From: Microcoleus sp. FACHB-672
GTDB lineage: Bacteria > Cyanobacteriota > Cyanobacteriia > Cyanobacteriales > Oscillatoriaceae
Assembly (NCBI RefSeq): GCF_014695725.1
Contig: NZ_JACJOU010000033.1
Coordinates: 1 to 64,000, forward strand
Length of the DNA stretch: 64,000 nucleotides
Direction of reading: 5' to 3'
In this document: positions 53,785 to 63,601 of the stretch, piece by piece
How the letters are laid out: the number at the start of each line of letters is the position of its first letter
Numbering within the stretch: the first letter of the stretch is position 1
Position numbers and translations under genes: made by a program
Notes under the pieces: model-generated
Databases searched by the model: none
Told to the model about the DNA's origin: nothing
What the model saw: only the letters and a program-made list of their open reading frames with translations

Positions 53785-55869
53785 ATGACTTACAAAATTG
53801 AACCTGACAGTTTCCTGAATAATTTAAACCAAGTGGCGCAAGTTCGTGCTGAAGTTGCGGGTTGTTTGGGCAGAATTGCTGACACAATCGAGCAAGCAGA
53901 ATTAGAAGGAAAACAGAATTCTGGGGGGCTTGGTTTAGAGCAAGAAATCGAGGATATTAAGGTTGCCGGTGAAAATTTACGAACGGGAGTATTTCGGCTT
54001 TTAGTCTTGGGGGATATGAAACGGGGCAAAAGCACTTTTTTAAATGCTTTAATTGGTGAAAATGTCTTGCCCAGCGATGTCAATCCTTGTACAGCGCTGT
54101 TAACAATTTTACGATTTGGCCCAGAAAAGAAAGTTACACTTTATTTTAATGATGGGAAGCCGGCACAACAATTAGACTTTAAAAGCTTTAAACAGAACTA
54201 TACGATTGATCCGGCTGAAGCCAAGCGGCTAGAACAAGAGAAAAAACAAGCCTTTCCAGATGTTGACTGTGCGGTGGTAGAATATCCCCTGCCTCTGTTA
54301 GAAAAAGGTATTGAAATTGTTGATAGTCCGGGGCTGAATGATACAGAGGCGCGAAACGAGTTATCCCTTGGTTATATTAATAATTGTCATGCAATTCTTT
54401 TTGTGTTGAGAGCCTCGCAACCTTGTACTCTTGGAGAGCGCCGGTATTTAGAAAATTATATCAAAGGTCGCGGGTTAACTGTCTTCTTTTTAATTAATGC
54501 GTGGGATCAGGTGCGCGAGAGTTTAATCGATCCGGATGATACGGAAGAACTGGAAGAATCTGAGACAAAACTGCGGCGAGTTTTCAAAGCAAACTTAGCA
54601 GAATACTGCCAAGTCGAAGGACATGATATTTACGATGAACGAGTGTTTGAAGTTTCTGCGCTGAAAGCTTTACGCAAACGCTTAAAAAATCTTTCGGCGT
54701 CTTTAGAAGGAACCGGCTTTTCCGAGTTTATGGGCGCACTCAACACATTTTTGACGAAAGAACGGGCGGTTTCTGAATTGCGGCAGGTGAGAACCTTAGC
54801 GCGTCAAACTTCCTCTCATGTTCAAGAAGCAATTGAACGCCGGATTCCCTTGCTGGATCAAGATGTCAATGAATTAAAAAATAAAATTAGCTCTGTTGAG
54901 CCAGAATTTAAAATCTTGACAGAAATTCGGGATAAATTTCAGGAAGAAATCAAAAATACTCGCGATCTCAAAGCAAAAACGGTTGCAGATTCTTTCCGTA
55001 CTTATGTGTTGAATTTGGGTAACACCTTTGAATCAGATTTTTTACGCTATCAACCAGAGTTAAAGTTAACTGATTTCTTTGATGGAGACAAACGGGAAGC
55101 ATTTAATACATCGCTGCAACAGGCATTTGAGCAATATATCAGTGATAAATTGGCTGATTGGAGTCTCACGGCTGAGCAAGAAATGACTGCTGCCTTTGCC
55201 CAATTATCCAGAAGTGCGGCAAATTATGGGGCTTCTTATAGCCAGGTGACGGATAAGATTACGGAGAAGTTAACCGGGCAAAAAGTACAAGCCGGCACCC
55301 ATAATTCAACGGAGGATAAATCACCGGGATGGGCGAAATGGGCGATGGGATTATTTTCTCTCTCAACCGGCAATATTGCTGGGGTAGCAATGGCAGGTGC
55401 CGGTTTTGATTGGAAAAGCATTCTCCTCAATTATTTTACGGTAATTGGTTTGAGCAGCATCATTGTTGCGGTTTTTCCAGCTGCAATGATTTTTGGGCCG
55501 GTGGGGCTTGCTTTATTAGGCTTAGGTGTGGGTTTTTTCCAAGCCGATCAAGCGCGGAAGGAAGTCGTTAAAGCAGCGAGAAAAGAGTTAGTTAAACATC
55601 TGCCACAAGTTGCCCAAGAACAATGGCAGCCAGTTTATGATGCGGTTAAAGAGTGTTTTGATGTGTATGAGCGGGAAGTGACTAAACGGGTGAATGATGA
55701 TATTAATTCCCGCAAAGCTGAACTGGATAATTTACTGCAACAAAAACAATCCCGTGAAATCAACCGAAGTGCGGAACTCGAACGTTTGAAAAAACTGGAA
55801 ACGGATGTTTCTACTGAGTCTCATAAAATTGAGATTGTGTATAAAGATTTACTGAAGTTTATCGACTGA
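53785..55869 (+). CDS. Dynamin-like GTPase A (694 aa)
   Basis: A bacterial dynamin-like protein. G1 is VLGDMKRGKSTFLNALIG (about residues 73-90), G2 is probably Thr in PSDVNPCTALLTIL, G3 is EIVDSPGLNDTEA (about 179-191) and G4 FLINAWDQ (about 233-240). A long coiled-coil stretch (about 350-420) follows. A hydrophobic segment near the C-terminus (about 545-590: GLSSIIVAVFPAAMIFGPVGLALLGLGVGFF) could be the membrane paddle. It starts the dynamin-LRRx5-dynamin block; the first LRR gene begins 58 nt after its stop. Confidence 0.9.
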   Translation: MTYKIEPDSFLNNLNQVAQVRAEVAGCLGRIADTIEQAELEGKQNSGGLGLEQEIEDIKVAGENLRTGVFRLLVLGDMKRGKSTFLNALIGENVLPSDVNPCTALLTILRFGPEKKVTLYFNDGKPAQQLDFKSFKQNYTIDPAEAKRLEQEKKQAFPDVDCAVVEYPLPLLEKGIEIVDSPGLNDTEARNELSLGYINNCHAILFVLRASQPCTLGERRYLENYIKGRGLTVFFLINAWDQVRESLIDPDDTEELEESETKLRRVFKANLAEYCQVEGHDIYDERVFEVSALKALRKRLKNLSASLEGTGFSEFMGALNTFLTKERAVSELRQVRTLARQTSSHVQEAIERRIPLLDQDVNELKNKISSVEPEFKILTEIRDKFQEEIKNTRDLKAKTVADSFRTYVLNLGNTFESDFLRYQPELKLTDFFDGDKREAFNTSLQQAFEQYISDKLADWSLTAEQEMTAAFAQLSRSAANYGASYSQVTDKITEKLTGQKVQAGTHNSTEDKSPGWAKWAMGLFSLSTGNIAGVAMAGAGFDWKSILLNYFTVIGLSSIIVAVFPAAMIFGPVGLALLGLGVGFFQADQARKEVVKAARKELVKHLPQVAQEQWQPVYDAVKECFDVYEREVTKRVNDDINSRKAELDNLLQQKQSREINRSAELERLKKLETDVSTESHKIEIVYKDLLKFID

Positions 55870-55927
55870 AGTTTTTCTAATGCCTTTTGTTTGAGTTGAG
55901 TTTGTATTAAAAAATGAGGACTTTTTT

Positions 55928-56905
55928 ATGAAACTGTGCCGGCATCTTCAACAGAAAGCTTGCTTAATTAACACCGTCTTGTGTTGTTATCTGGGAGCAT
56001 CATCGTTTTCTGTTAATGCACAGACAGCGACTCCAAAAAGTTTTGCCGATTGGTGTTTGAGTAAAGAAAGTCTGACTCCAGAGACAAAACATACAGTTGA
56101 TGTGCTTTTGAAGAAGGCCGGCACTTCTGATTGTAACGAGGCTAACCAAGAGCTTTCAACCACGACTGGCCTCATCCTTGACAACAATCAAATCAGTGAA
56201 CTCAAACCCTTAAGTTCCCTGACCAACCTGACAATCCTCGACCTCGGCAACAATCAAATCAGTGATATCAAACCCTTAAGTTCCCTGATCAACCTGACAA
56301 TCCTCAGCCTCAACAACAATCAAATCAGTGATATCAAACCCTTAAGTTCCCTGACCAACCTGACTGGCCTCATCCTTGACAACAATCAAATCAGTGAACT
56401 CAAACCCTTAAGTTCCCTGACCAACCTGACTGGCCTCAGCCTCGGCAACAATCAAATCAGTGAACTCAAACCCTTAAGTTCCCTGACCAACCTGACAATC
56501 CTCAGCCTCAACAACAATCAAATCAGTGAACTCAAACCCTTAAGTTCCCTGACCAACCTGACTCGCCTCGGGCTTGAGAACAATCAAATCAGTGAACTCG
56601 AACCCTTAAGTTCCCTGACCAACCTGACTGGCCTCAACCTCAGCAACAATCAAATCAGTGAACTCAAACCCTTAAGTTCCCTGACCAACCTGACTGGCCT
56701 CGGGCTTGAGAACAATCAAATCAGTGAACTCAAATTCTTAAGTTCCCTGACCAACCTGACTTTCCTCAACCTCAGCAACAATCAAATCAGTGACCTTAAA
56801 TCTTTGAATTCCCTAACCAATCTGAAAGAAATCCAACTCGACAACAATCCAATGCTCACAAATCAAACTTGTCCAGTTAAGCCAGAATCTATCTGTAGAT
56901 TTTAA
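55928..56905 (+). CDS. Exported LRR protein 1 (10 repeats)
   Basis: A 325-aa secreted leucine-rich-repeat protein. A signal peptide (about residues 1-32, ending near VNAQTA) precedes a cap with two Cys (SFADWCLSKESLTPETKHTVD...TSDC). Ten 22-residue LRRs follow, of the bacterial internalin/SDS22-like type (unit LSSLTNLTxLxLxNNQISELKP), and an end cap with two more Cys (TCPVKPESIC). Four Cys could form two disulfides, consistent with export. First of five related genes in tandem between two dynamin-like GTPases. It probably binds a protein partner outside the cytoplasm; the ligand is unknown. Confidence 0.9.
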   Translation: MKLCRHLQQKACLINTVLCCYLGASSFSVNAQTATPKSFADWCLSKESLTPETKHTVDVLLKKAGTSDCNEANQELSTTTGLILDNNQISELKPLSSLTNLTILDLGNNQISDIKPLSSLINLTILSLNNNQISDIKPLSSLTNLTGLILDNNQISELKPLSSLTNLTGLSLGNNQISELKPLSSLTNLTILSLNNNQISELKPLSSLTNLTRLGLENNQISELEPLSSLTNLTGLNLSNNQISELKPLSSLTNLTGLGLENNQISELKFLSSLTNLTFLNLSNNQISDLKSLNSLTNLKEIQLDNNPMLTNQTCPVKPESICRF

Positions 56906-56999
56906 ACTACTAAGATTTAAGGTTCGATTGCTCTTTGTGGGAACTGTCACGAAATCAAGCCGATGATTAACTTTTTCAATGTGCGTAGAGAGTATTTAG

Positions 57000-57845
57000 A
57001 TGAATAAATCTCAGTATCTGATGCAGAAAATCTTCTTAGCCGGCCTAGTTGTCCCTCTGTTTCTAGGAGGATCATCGTTTTCTGTTAATGCACAAACAGC
57101 CACTCCAAAAAGTTTTGCGGATTGGTGTTTGAGTAAAGAAAGTCTGACTCCAGAGACAAAACATACTGTTGATGTGCTTTTGGAGAAGGCCGGCACTTCT
57201 GATTGCACTCAGGCTAACCAGAAGCTTTCAACTCTCGGAATACTCGACCTCGGCTACAAACAAATCAGAGAACTCAAACCCTTGAGTTCCCTGACTAACC
57301 TGACTGAACTCCACCTCTCCGGCAATCAAATCAGCGATCTCAAACCCTTGAGGAGCTTAACCAACGTGACTATCCTCAGCCTCGGCAACAATCAAATCAG
57401 CGATGTTCAACCCTTAAGCGCTCTGACCGACCTAAAGATCCTTGGACTCTGGAATAATCAAATCAGCGATCTTAAACCGTTGAACACTCTGACTAACCTA
57501 ACTGGCCTCGACCTTTCTGGCAATCAAATTAGAGAACTCACATCCTTAAGTAGCCTAACCAACCTGACTAGCCTTTGGCTTCAAAACAATCAAATCAGAG
57601 AACTCAAACCCTTGACGAACCTGACGAACCTGAAGAACCTCATGCTTCAGAACAATCAAGTTAGAGACCTCATACCTTTGAACAACCTAACCAACCTGAC
57701 TTACCTCAACCTCTCCGGCAATCAAATCAGAGAACTTACACCTTTAAGGAGGCTGACTAAATTGATGTTTCTCTCCCTAGATAACAATCCAATGCTCACC
57801 AATAAAACTTGTCCTGTGAAGCCAGAGTCCATCTGTAAATTTTGA
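57000..57845 (+). CDS. Exported LRR protein 2 (8 repeats)
   Basis: A 281-aa paralogue with the same signal peptide, Cys cap and C-terminal cap. It has eight 22-residue repeats, somewhat more diverged from each other than in LRR1. The start is ATG at 57000. 94 nt separate it from LRR1. Confidence 0.9.
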   Translation: MNKSQYLMQKIFLAGLVVPLFLGGSSFSVNAQTATPKSFADWCLSKESLTPETKHTVDVLLEKAGTSDCTQANQKLSTLGILDLGYKQIRELKPLSSLTNLTELHLSGNQISDLKPLRSLTNVTILSLGNNQISDVQPLSALTDLKILGLWNNQISDLKPLNTLTNLTGLDLSGNQIRELTSLSSLTNLTSLWLQNNQIRELKPLTNLTNLKNLMLQNNQVRDLIPLNNLTNLTYLNLSGNQIRELTPLRRLTKLMFLSLDNNPMLTNKTCPVKPESICKF

Positions 57846-57937
57846 ACTGATCAATTTCTTGTTCGATTGATGTCTGTGAGAAATGTCACTCAATTTAGTT
57901 AGCGATAATTTTTTCAAGGCGCGTAGAGAGGCTTTTG

Positions 57938-59179
57938 ATGAATAGATACCAGCATCTAATACACAAAATCTTCTTCGCCGACCTAGTTGTCCCTCTGTTT
58001 CTAGGAAGCTCATCTTTTCTTGTCAATGCACAGACAACAACACCGAAAAGTTTTGCGGATTGGTGTTTGAGTAAAGAAAGTCTGACTCCAGAGACAAAAC
58101 ATACTGTTGATGCGCTTTTGGAGCTGGCCGGCACTTCTGATTGCACTCAGGCTAACCAGACGCTTTCAACTCTGCAGCAGCTCAACCTCGGCAACAAACA
58201 AATCAGAGAACTCCAACCCTTGAGTTCCCTGACCAACCTAACTATCCTCAACCTCTCGCAAAATCAAATCAGTGATCTTAAACCCTTGAGTGCTCTGACT
58301 AATTTGGCTGACCTCGCACTCGACGAGAATCAAATCAGTGATCTTAAACCCTTGAACACCCTAACCAACCTGACTTCCCTCGGCCTCGACGAGAATCAAA
58401 TCAGTGATCTTAAACCCTTGAGCACCCTAACCAACCTGACTTCCCTCAGCATCAGTTTCAATCAAATCAGCGATATCCAACCCTTGAGCACCCTAACTAA
58501 CCTGACCGGTCTCTGGCTCTGGAATAATCAAATCAGTGATCTCAAATCCTTGAAGAACCTGACCAACCTGACTACCCTCAACCTCTCCGACAATCAAATC
58601 ACTGAACTCAAACCCTTAAGCACCCTGACCAACCTGACTTACCTTGAACTCTCCGACAATCAAATTACTGAACTCAAACCCCTGAGTACCCTGACTAACC
58701 TGGCTTACCTTTACCTCGACAACAATCAAATCAGCGATCTCAAACCCTTGAGCACCCTGACTAGTTTGACTTACGTTGAACTCCATAACAATCAAATCAG
58801 CGATCTCAAACCCTTGAACACCCTGACTAAGCTAACTTTCCTGGAACTTTGGAACAATCAAATTAGCGATCTCCAACCTTTAACCACCTTGACTAAGCTG
58901 ACTTTCCTCTACATCTGGAATAATCAAATCCAAGAACTCAAACCCCTAAGCACTCTAATCAACCTGACTACTCTCTATCTTGACAACAATCAAATTAGCG
59001 ATCTTAAACCGTTGAGCGCTCTAACTAACCTGACTGACCTCAAGCTCTCTGACAATGAAATCCGAGATATCCAACCCTTGAGTACCCTGACTAAGCTTAC
59101 TGAACTCAATCTAAAGAACAATCCAATGCTCACAAATAAAACTTGTCCTCTGAAGCCAGAGTCTATCTGTATTTTCTAA
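57938..59179 (+). CDS. Exported LRR protein 3 (14 repeats)
   Basis: A 413-aa paralogue with the same N- and C-terminal caps and 14 repeats. The ATG at 57938 (MNRYQHLIHKIFFADL) is the likely start; the frame begins with a TTG at 57935. The longest repeat array along with LRR4. Confidence 0.9.
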   Translation: MNRYQHLIHKIFFADLVVPLFLGSSSFLVNAQTTTPKSFADWCLSKESLTPETKHTVDALLELAGTSDCTQANQTLSTLQQLNLGNKQIRELQPLSSLTNLTILNLSQNQISDLKPLSALTNLADLALDENQISDLKPLNTLTNLTSLGLDENQISDLKPLSTLTNLTSLSISFNQISDIQPLSTLTNLTGLWLWNNQISDLKSLKNLTNLTTLNLSDNQITELKPLSTLTNLTYLELSDNQITELKPLSTLTNLAYLYLDNNQISDLKPLSTLTSLTYVELHNNQISDLKPLNTLTKLTFLELWNNQISDLQPLTTLTKLTFLYIWNNQIQELKPLSTLINLTTLYLDNNQISDLKPLSALTNLTDLKLSDNEIRDIQPLSTLTKLTELNLKNNPMLTNKTCPLKPESICIF

Positions 59180-59268
59180 ACAGGTGCTAATATTTAATGT
59201 TGAATTATTATTTATAGAAAATCCAAAGTTGATCTGGTAAGTTTTCAAAAGTATGAATGGAGTATTAA

Positions 59269-60510
59269 ATGAATAGATTCGATTCTTTTATGCACAAAAT
59301 TTACTTAATCGGCCTGCTTGTCTCTCTGTTTGTAGGAGACTCATCTTTTCCTGTTGATGCACAGACAGCAACGCCAAAAAGTTTTGCGGATTGGTGTTTG
59401 AGTAAACAAAGTCTGACTCCAGAGACAAAACATACTGTTGATGTGCTTTTGGAGAAGGCCGGCACTTCTGATTGCACTCAGGCGAACCAGAAGCTTTCAA
59501 CTCTCCAAGAACTCGACCTGGACAACAAACAAATCAGTGATCTCAAACCCTTAAGTTCCCTGACCAATCTAACTATCCTCTACGTCAACAACAATCAAAT
59601 CAGCGACATCCAACCCCTGAGTACCCTGGCTAACCTAACTATCCTCAGCCTGTGGAACAATCAAATCAGCGACATCCAACCCTTAAGGAACCTGACCAAC
59701 CTGACTGACCTCAGGCTGTGGAACAATCAAATCAGCGACATCCAACCCTTGAGCACCCTGACCAACCTCACTTTTCTTGGCCTCTCGAACAATCAAATCA
59801 GTGACCTAAAACCCTTGATCGCCCTAACCAACCTGACTACCCTCGGCCTCGACAACAATCAGATCAGCGACATCCAACTCTTGAGCACCCTGACCAACCT
59901 GGCTACCCTCGACCTAGGCAACAATCAAATTAGAGAACTTGAACCCTTAAGCACCCTGACCAACCTGACTTACCTTGACCTCTCCGACAATCAAATCAGT
60001 GAGTTCAAACCTCTGAGTACCCTAACGAACCTGGCTTCCCTTTACCTCGAAAACAATCAAATCAGCGATCTTAAACCCTTGAGCGCTCTGACTAACCTGA
60101 CTTATCTTTACCTTGACAACAATCAAATCAGAGAACTCAAACCTTTGAGTGATCTAACTAACCTGACTTATCTTTACCTCGACAACAATCAAATCAGCGA
60201 TCTCAAACCTTTAAGCACTCTAATTAACCTAACTTCCCTTAGACTCGACAACAATCAAATCAGCGATCTCAAACCTTTGAACACTCTAACTAACCTGCCT
60301 TATCTCGACCTTGACAACAATCAAATTAGCGATCTCAAACCGTTGAATACTCTAACTAACCTGACTTATCTCTACCTCGACAACAATCAAATCAGCGACC
60401 TTAAACCTTTGAGTACCCTGACCAAGCTTATTGAACTCAACCTAATGAACAATCCATTGTTTAAAAATAAAACTTGTCCTGTGAAGCCAGAATCTATTTG
60501 TGGCTTCTAA
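59269..60510 (+). CDS. Exported LRR protein 4 (14 repeats)
   Basis: A 413-aa paralogue, same caps and 14 repeats; the N-cap has Gln for Glu (SKQSLTPETKH) as in LRR5. Its repeats are the most uniform after LRR1 (YLDLDNNQISDLKP type), suggesting recent expansion. Confidence 0.9.
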   Translation: MNRFDSFMHKIYLIGLLVSLFVGDSSFPVDAQTATPKSFADWCLSKQSLTPETKHTVDVLLEKAGTSDCTQANQKLSTLQELDLDNKQISDLKPLSSLTNLTILYVNNNQISDIQPLSTLANLTILSLWNNQISDIQPLRNLTNLTDLRLWNNQISDIQPLSTLTNLTFLGLSNNQISDLKPLIALTNLTTLGLDNNQISDIQLLSTLTNLATLDLGNNQIRELEPLSTLTNLTYLDLSDNQISEFKPLSTLTNLASLYLENNQISDLKPLSALTNLTYLYLDNNQIRELKPLSDLTNLTYLYLDNNQISDLKPLSTLINLTSLRLDNNQISDLKPLNTLTNLPYLDLDNNQISDLKPLNTLTNLTYLYLDNNQISDLKPLSTLTKLIELNLMNNPLFKNKTCPVKPESICGF

Positions 60511-60601
60511 ATTGCTAATATTTAAGGCTCGATTACTCTTTGTGAAAAATGCACGGAATCGACCTAGTGGTTATTTTTTTAAGCATGAAGAAAGGATTTA
60601 A

Positions 60602-61711
60602 ATGAATAAGATAAAGCATTTTAGACACAAAATTTACTTAACCGGCCTGCTTGTCTCTCTGTTTGTAGGAGGCTCATCTTTTCCTATTGATGCACAGACA
60701 GCAACGCCAAAAAGTTTTGCGGATTGGTGTTTGAGTAAACAAAGTCTTCCGCCAGAGACAAAACATACTGTTGATGTGCTTTTAGAGAAGGCCGGCACTT
60801 CTGATTGCACTCAGGCTAACCAGACATTTTCAAAACTTACAGAACTCCATCTATTAGACATTAAAATTAGTGACCTCAAACCCGTCAGTTCTCTGACTAA
60901 CCTGACTGATCTCTTCGTCGGCCTCAATCAAATCAGTGACCTTAAACCCTTAAGTTCCCTGACGAATCTGACTCGGCTTGGCCTCAACAGTAATCAAATC
61001 AGCGACCTTAAACCCCTAAGTTCCCTGACTAATTTGACTGAACTCAGCCTCAACAACAATCAAATCAGCGATATCAAACCCTTGAGTTCCCTGACCAACT
61101 TGACTAGCCTTAGCCTCTCAAACAATCAAATTGCAGGTCTCCAACCCTTGAAAAACCTAACCAACCTGAGTGAACTTAGTTTTTCCTACAATCAAATTAC
61201 TGACCTGGAACCCTTGAGCAATCTTATTAACTTAGTTAGCCTCAGCCTTTCAAGCAATCAAATCAAAGAACTCCAGCCCTTGAGTACCCTGACCAAGCTG
61301 AGTGAACTCTACCTCGCCGGCAATCAAATTACTGAACTCCAACCCTTGAACACTTTGACTAACCTGACTAGCCTTAGCCTCTCGACCAATCAAATCAGTG
61401 AACTCCAACCCTTGAGCAACTTAATTAACCTGACTAACCTCTACCTCAGCCAAAATCAAATCGCAGAACTCAAACCCTTAATGAGCCTGACTAACCTGAA
61501 TACCCTCTGGCTTGAAGAAAATCAAATTAGAGAAGTTCAGCCCTTGAGTTCCTTAATCAACCTGAGTGAACTCTACCTCACGGACAATCAAATTACTGAA
61601 GTCCAAACCTTGAGGAACCTAACTAACCTGACTAGCCTCTACCTGGAAAACAATCCAAGAATCACAAATAAAACTTGTCCTGTGAAACCAGAGTTTATCT
61701 GTAGATTTTAA
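60602..61711 (+). CDS. Exported LRR protein 5 (12 repeats)
   Basis: A 369-aa paralogue with 12 repeats. The N-cap reads SLPPETKHTVD (Pro for Thr). The repeat surface is the most diverged of the five (NQIAGLQP, NQITDLEP, NQIKELQP). It ends 55 nt before the second dynamin-like gene, so the whole set may be one transcription unit. Confidence 0.9.
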   Translation: MNKIKHFRHKIYLTGLLVSLFVGGSSFPIDAQTATPKSFADWCLSKQSLPPETKHTVDVLLEKAGTSDCTQANQTFSKLTELHLLDIKISDLKPVSSLTNLTDLFVGLNQISDLKPLSSLTNLTRLGLNSNQISDLKPLSSLTNLTELSLNNNQISDIKPLSSLTNLTSLSLSNNQIAGLQPLKNLTNLSELSFSYNQITDLEPLSNLINLVSLSLSSNQIKELQPLSTLTKLSELYLAGNQITELQPLNTLTNLTSLSLSTNQISELQPLSNLINLTNLYLSQNQIAELKPLMSLTNLNTLWLEENQIREVQPLSSLINLSELYLTDNQITEVQTLRNLTNLTSLYLENNPRITNKTCPVKPEFICRF

Positions 61712-61766
61712 GCTTTTAACAGCTATTGCTTGAGATATTTGGAGTCTACCTATAAAAAGCAATCTT

Positions 61767-63428
61767 ATGCAACAATCGGCACCGACTCAAACCCTTCTTA
61801 ATCATCTTAAGTCCGCACTTGGCGTACTAGAACTCGATAAAAACTCACAGCTTTATCGAGATGCGCTTTCTATCTGCGACTATCTTGACAAACCAAGCTT
61901 TCGGATTTCTGTTTTTGGCCCGTTTAATTACGGGAAATCAACACTGCTGAATGCCATCCTAGGAAATCGAGCGCTTCCTATTGATCTCATTCCCACAACC
62001 GGCGCGGCAATTACGATTAAATATGGAAATGAGCTACAAACGCGAATTACGCTAAAAGATGGGACTGAAATTAATGAAAAAGGAACAGATGTTTTAAAAC
62101 AGTTTGCAATTCTAGATGATGAAAGACGAATGCGGAATGATGTCACCTCTGTAGAGGTGTTTTGTCCTCATCCATTTCTGCAAGCCGGTGTTGAGTTATT
62201 AGATTTGCCGGGAACGAATGATCGGGAAGCACAGGATAACTTGGTGCGCGACCAGCTTTTAACGGCAGATTTGGTGATTCAGGTGCTAGATGCTCGCAAG
62301 TTAATGACATTAGGCGAGCGGGAGAACTTGAGAGATTGGTTGTTGGATCGAGGAATTAAAACGGTTGTTTTTGTTGTTAACTTCTTGAATTTACTAGAAG
62401 CTGAAGAGCAAAAACAAATTTACAGCCGGCTCTTATTTGTGGCTGAAAGCTTTCGCTCTGAACTACCGAATAATCTCAGCAATTTATACCGCGTTGATGC
62501 GCTGCCGGCACTGAGAGCGAGATTGAAAGGAGACACCTCAGCCGCACAGACAACCGGACTGACCATGTTTGAATCTGCCTTGCAAAATATCGTAGCTATG
62601 CAAGAAGATAAAACGGCTGTTCGGTTGCCTCGTGTCTTAGCAATAGCCGCTCAAATTCAGCAAGCTTTGCAAACAAAGATGCGAGAGATTAATACAGAAT
62701 TAGAATCGGCAGAACAAAAGCGCAAAGCTAAACTTGAAATTAAGCAAAAAGCACAGAATTTAATTAAAAAAGGTTTTCAAGATAGCAATTTGGAGATGCA
62801 GAGTTGGTTAAACTTGTCAAATCTTTTATCAAGATACCAATCCGATCTAATTTCAGCACTGCAGAAAGGTGAATTTAGAACTTGGGAAAGGGGGTCTTTT
62901 AAGCAGGCACTCGTAGATTATCAGCAGGCGATTGTAAAATGGGTCAATCAAGCCTGTGAATTCTTCAATAAAGAGCAGCCGGCTGGTTTACTGATTTCAT
63001 TTCCTGGCGATCCGCAAGTTATTTTACCCAATCCACCTCCCAATTCTAAATCATCAAATAGTGCAGCGCCGGTTGCTTTAGCAACTGGACTCGGTTGGGT
63101 TTTAGGCGGGCCGGTGGGTGCAGCCGTTGTGGGCGGTGCCACTTATTTTCTCAATCAAAATACTGACCCAAAAAACCCTGAAAGCTCAGATTCCTATTTA
63201 AATCAGGTACAAGAAGCTTATGCCAATGCTGCGAGAGAGTATCTCACACTTTTTAGTACGCAAGCATTATCGGCGTTGAGTGAATATGAGCGAAAGGCAG
63301 ACAGGGTCATTAATTTTCAAATTGCTGAAGAACCGGCAGATATAACCAGCCGGCAACATCAGCAGCAGTTATTGCAAAGCTTGCTGGATAATTTGACTGA
63401 AGAATTAGAGACGCTAAGACAGCCTTGA
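61767..63428 (+). CDS. Dynamin-like GTPase B (553 aa)
   Basis: A second, smaller dynamin-like protein. G1 is VFGPFNYGKSTLLNAILG (about residues 51-68), G2 is probably the Thr in LIPTTGAAITI (about 78-88), G3 is ELLDLPGTNDREA (about 142-154) and G4 is less clear (VVNFLNLL). A hydrophobic segment (about 435-460, APVALATGLGWVLGGPVGAAVVGGATYFL) could insert in the membrane. Start ATG at 61767 (MQQSAPTQT). Paired bacterial dynamins often work together; this one closes the LRR block. Confidence 0.88.
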   Translation: MQQSAPTQTLLNHLKSALGVLELDKNSQLYRDALSICDYLDKPSFRISVFGPFNYGKSTLLNAILGNRALPIDLIPTTGAAITIKYGNELQTRITLKDGTEINEKGTDVLKQFAILDDERRMRNDVTSVEVFCPHPFLQAGVELLDLPGTNDREAQDNLVRDQLLTADLVIQVLDARKLMTLGERENLRDWLLDRGIKTVVFVVNFLNLLEAEEQKQIYSRLLFVAESFRSELPNNLSNLYRVDALPALRARLKGDTSAAQTTGLTMFESALQNIVAMQEDKTAVRLPRVLAIAAQIQQALQTKMREINTELESAEQKRKAKLEIKQKAQNLIKKGFQDSNLEMQSWLNLSNLLSRYQSDLISALQKGEFRTWERGSFKQALVDYQQAIVKWVNQACEFFNKEQPAGLLISFPGDPQVILPNPPPNSKSSNSAAPVALATGLGWVLGGPVGAAVVGGATYFLNQNTDPKNPESSDSYLNQVQEAYANAAREYLTLFSTQALSALSEYERKADRVINFQIAEEPADITSRQHQQQLLQSLLDNLTEELETLRQP

Positions 63429-63601
63429 GTTAAATCAAATTGAAATTATAAAAAATTTAATAAATAACCTTTAATTTGAGAAAATACATTTATCTGGAAT
63501 TGCCCGTGCCAAAAATCTGGAAAATCAGCCAAAAATACCCAGTCTGTAAATTTTTCCTGACAATTCTAGATCCCCAAATCCCAGCCTCTTCTTAAAAAAC
63601 T

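Larger units (their letters stand above)
56156..61650 (+). repeat. 66-bp repeat units in five tandem LRR genes
   Basis: Each 22-residue LRR is encoded by a 66-bp unit with near-identical DNA (words such as AACAATCAAATCAG and CCCTTAAGTTCCCTGACCAACCTGAC). Unit identity is highest in LRR1. All arrays lie in the same orientation, so homologous recombination can change unit number or delete whole genes. Confidence 0.9.

Noticed and set aside
55928-61711. CRISPR-like regular DNA repeats
   Set aside because: The 66-bp periodicity is coding (22-residue LRRs in one frame), there are no unique spacers, and no cas genes are present.
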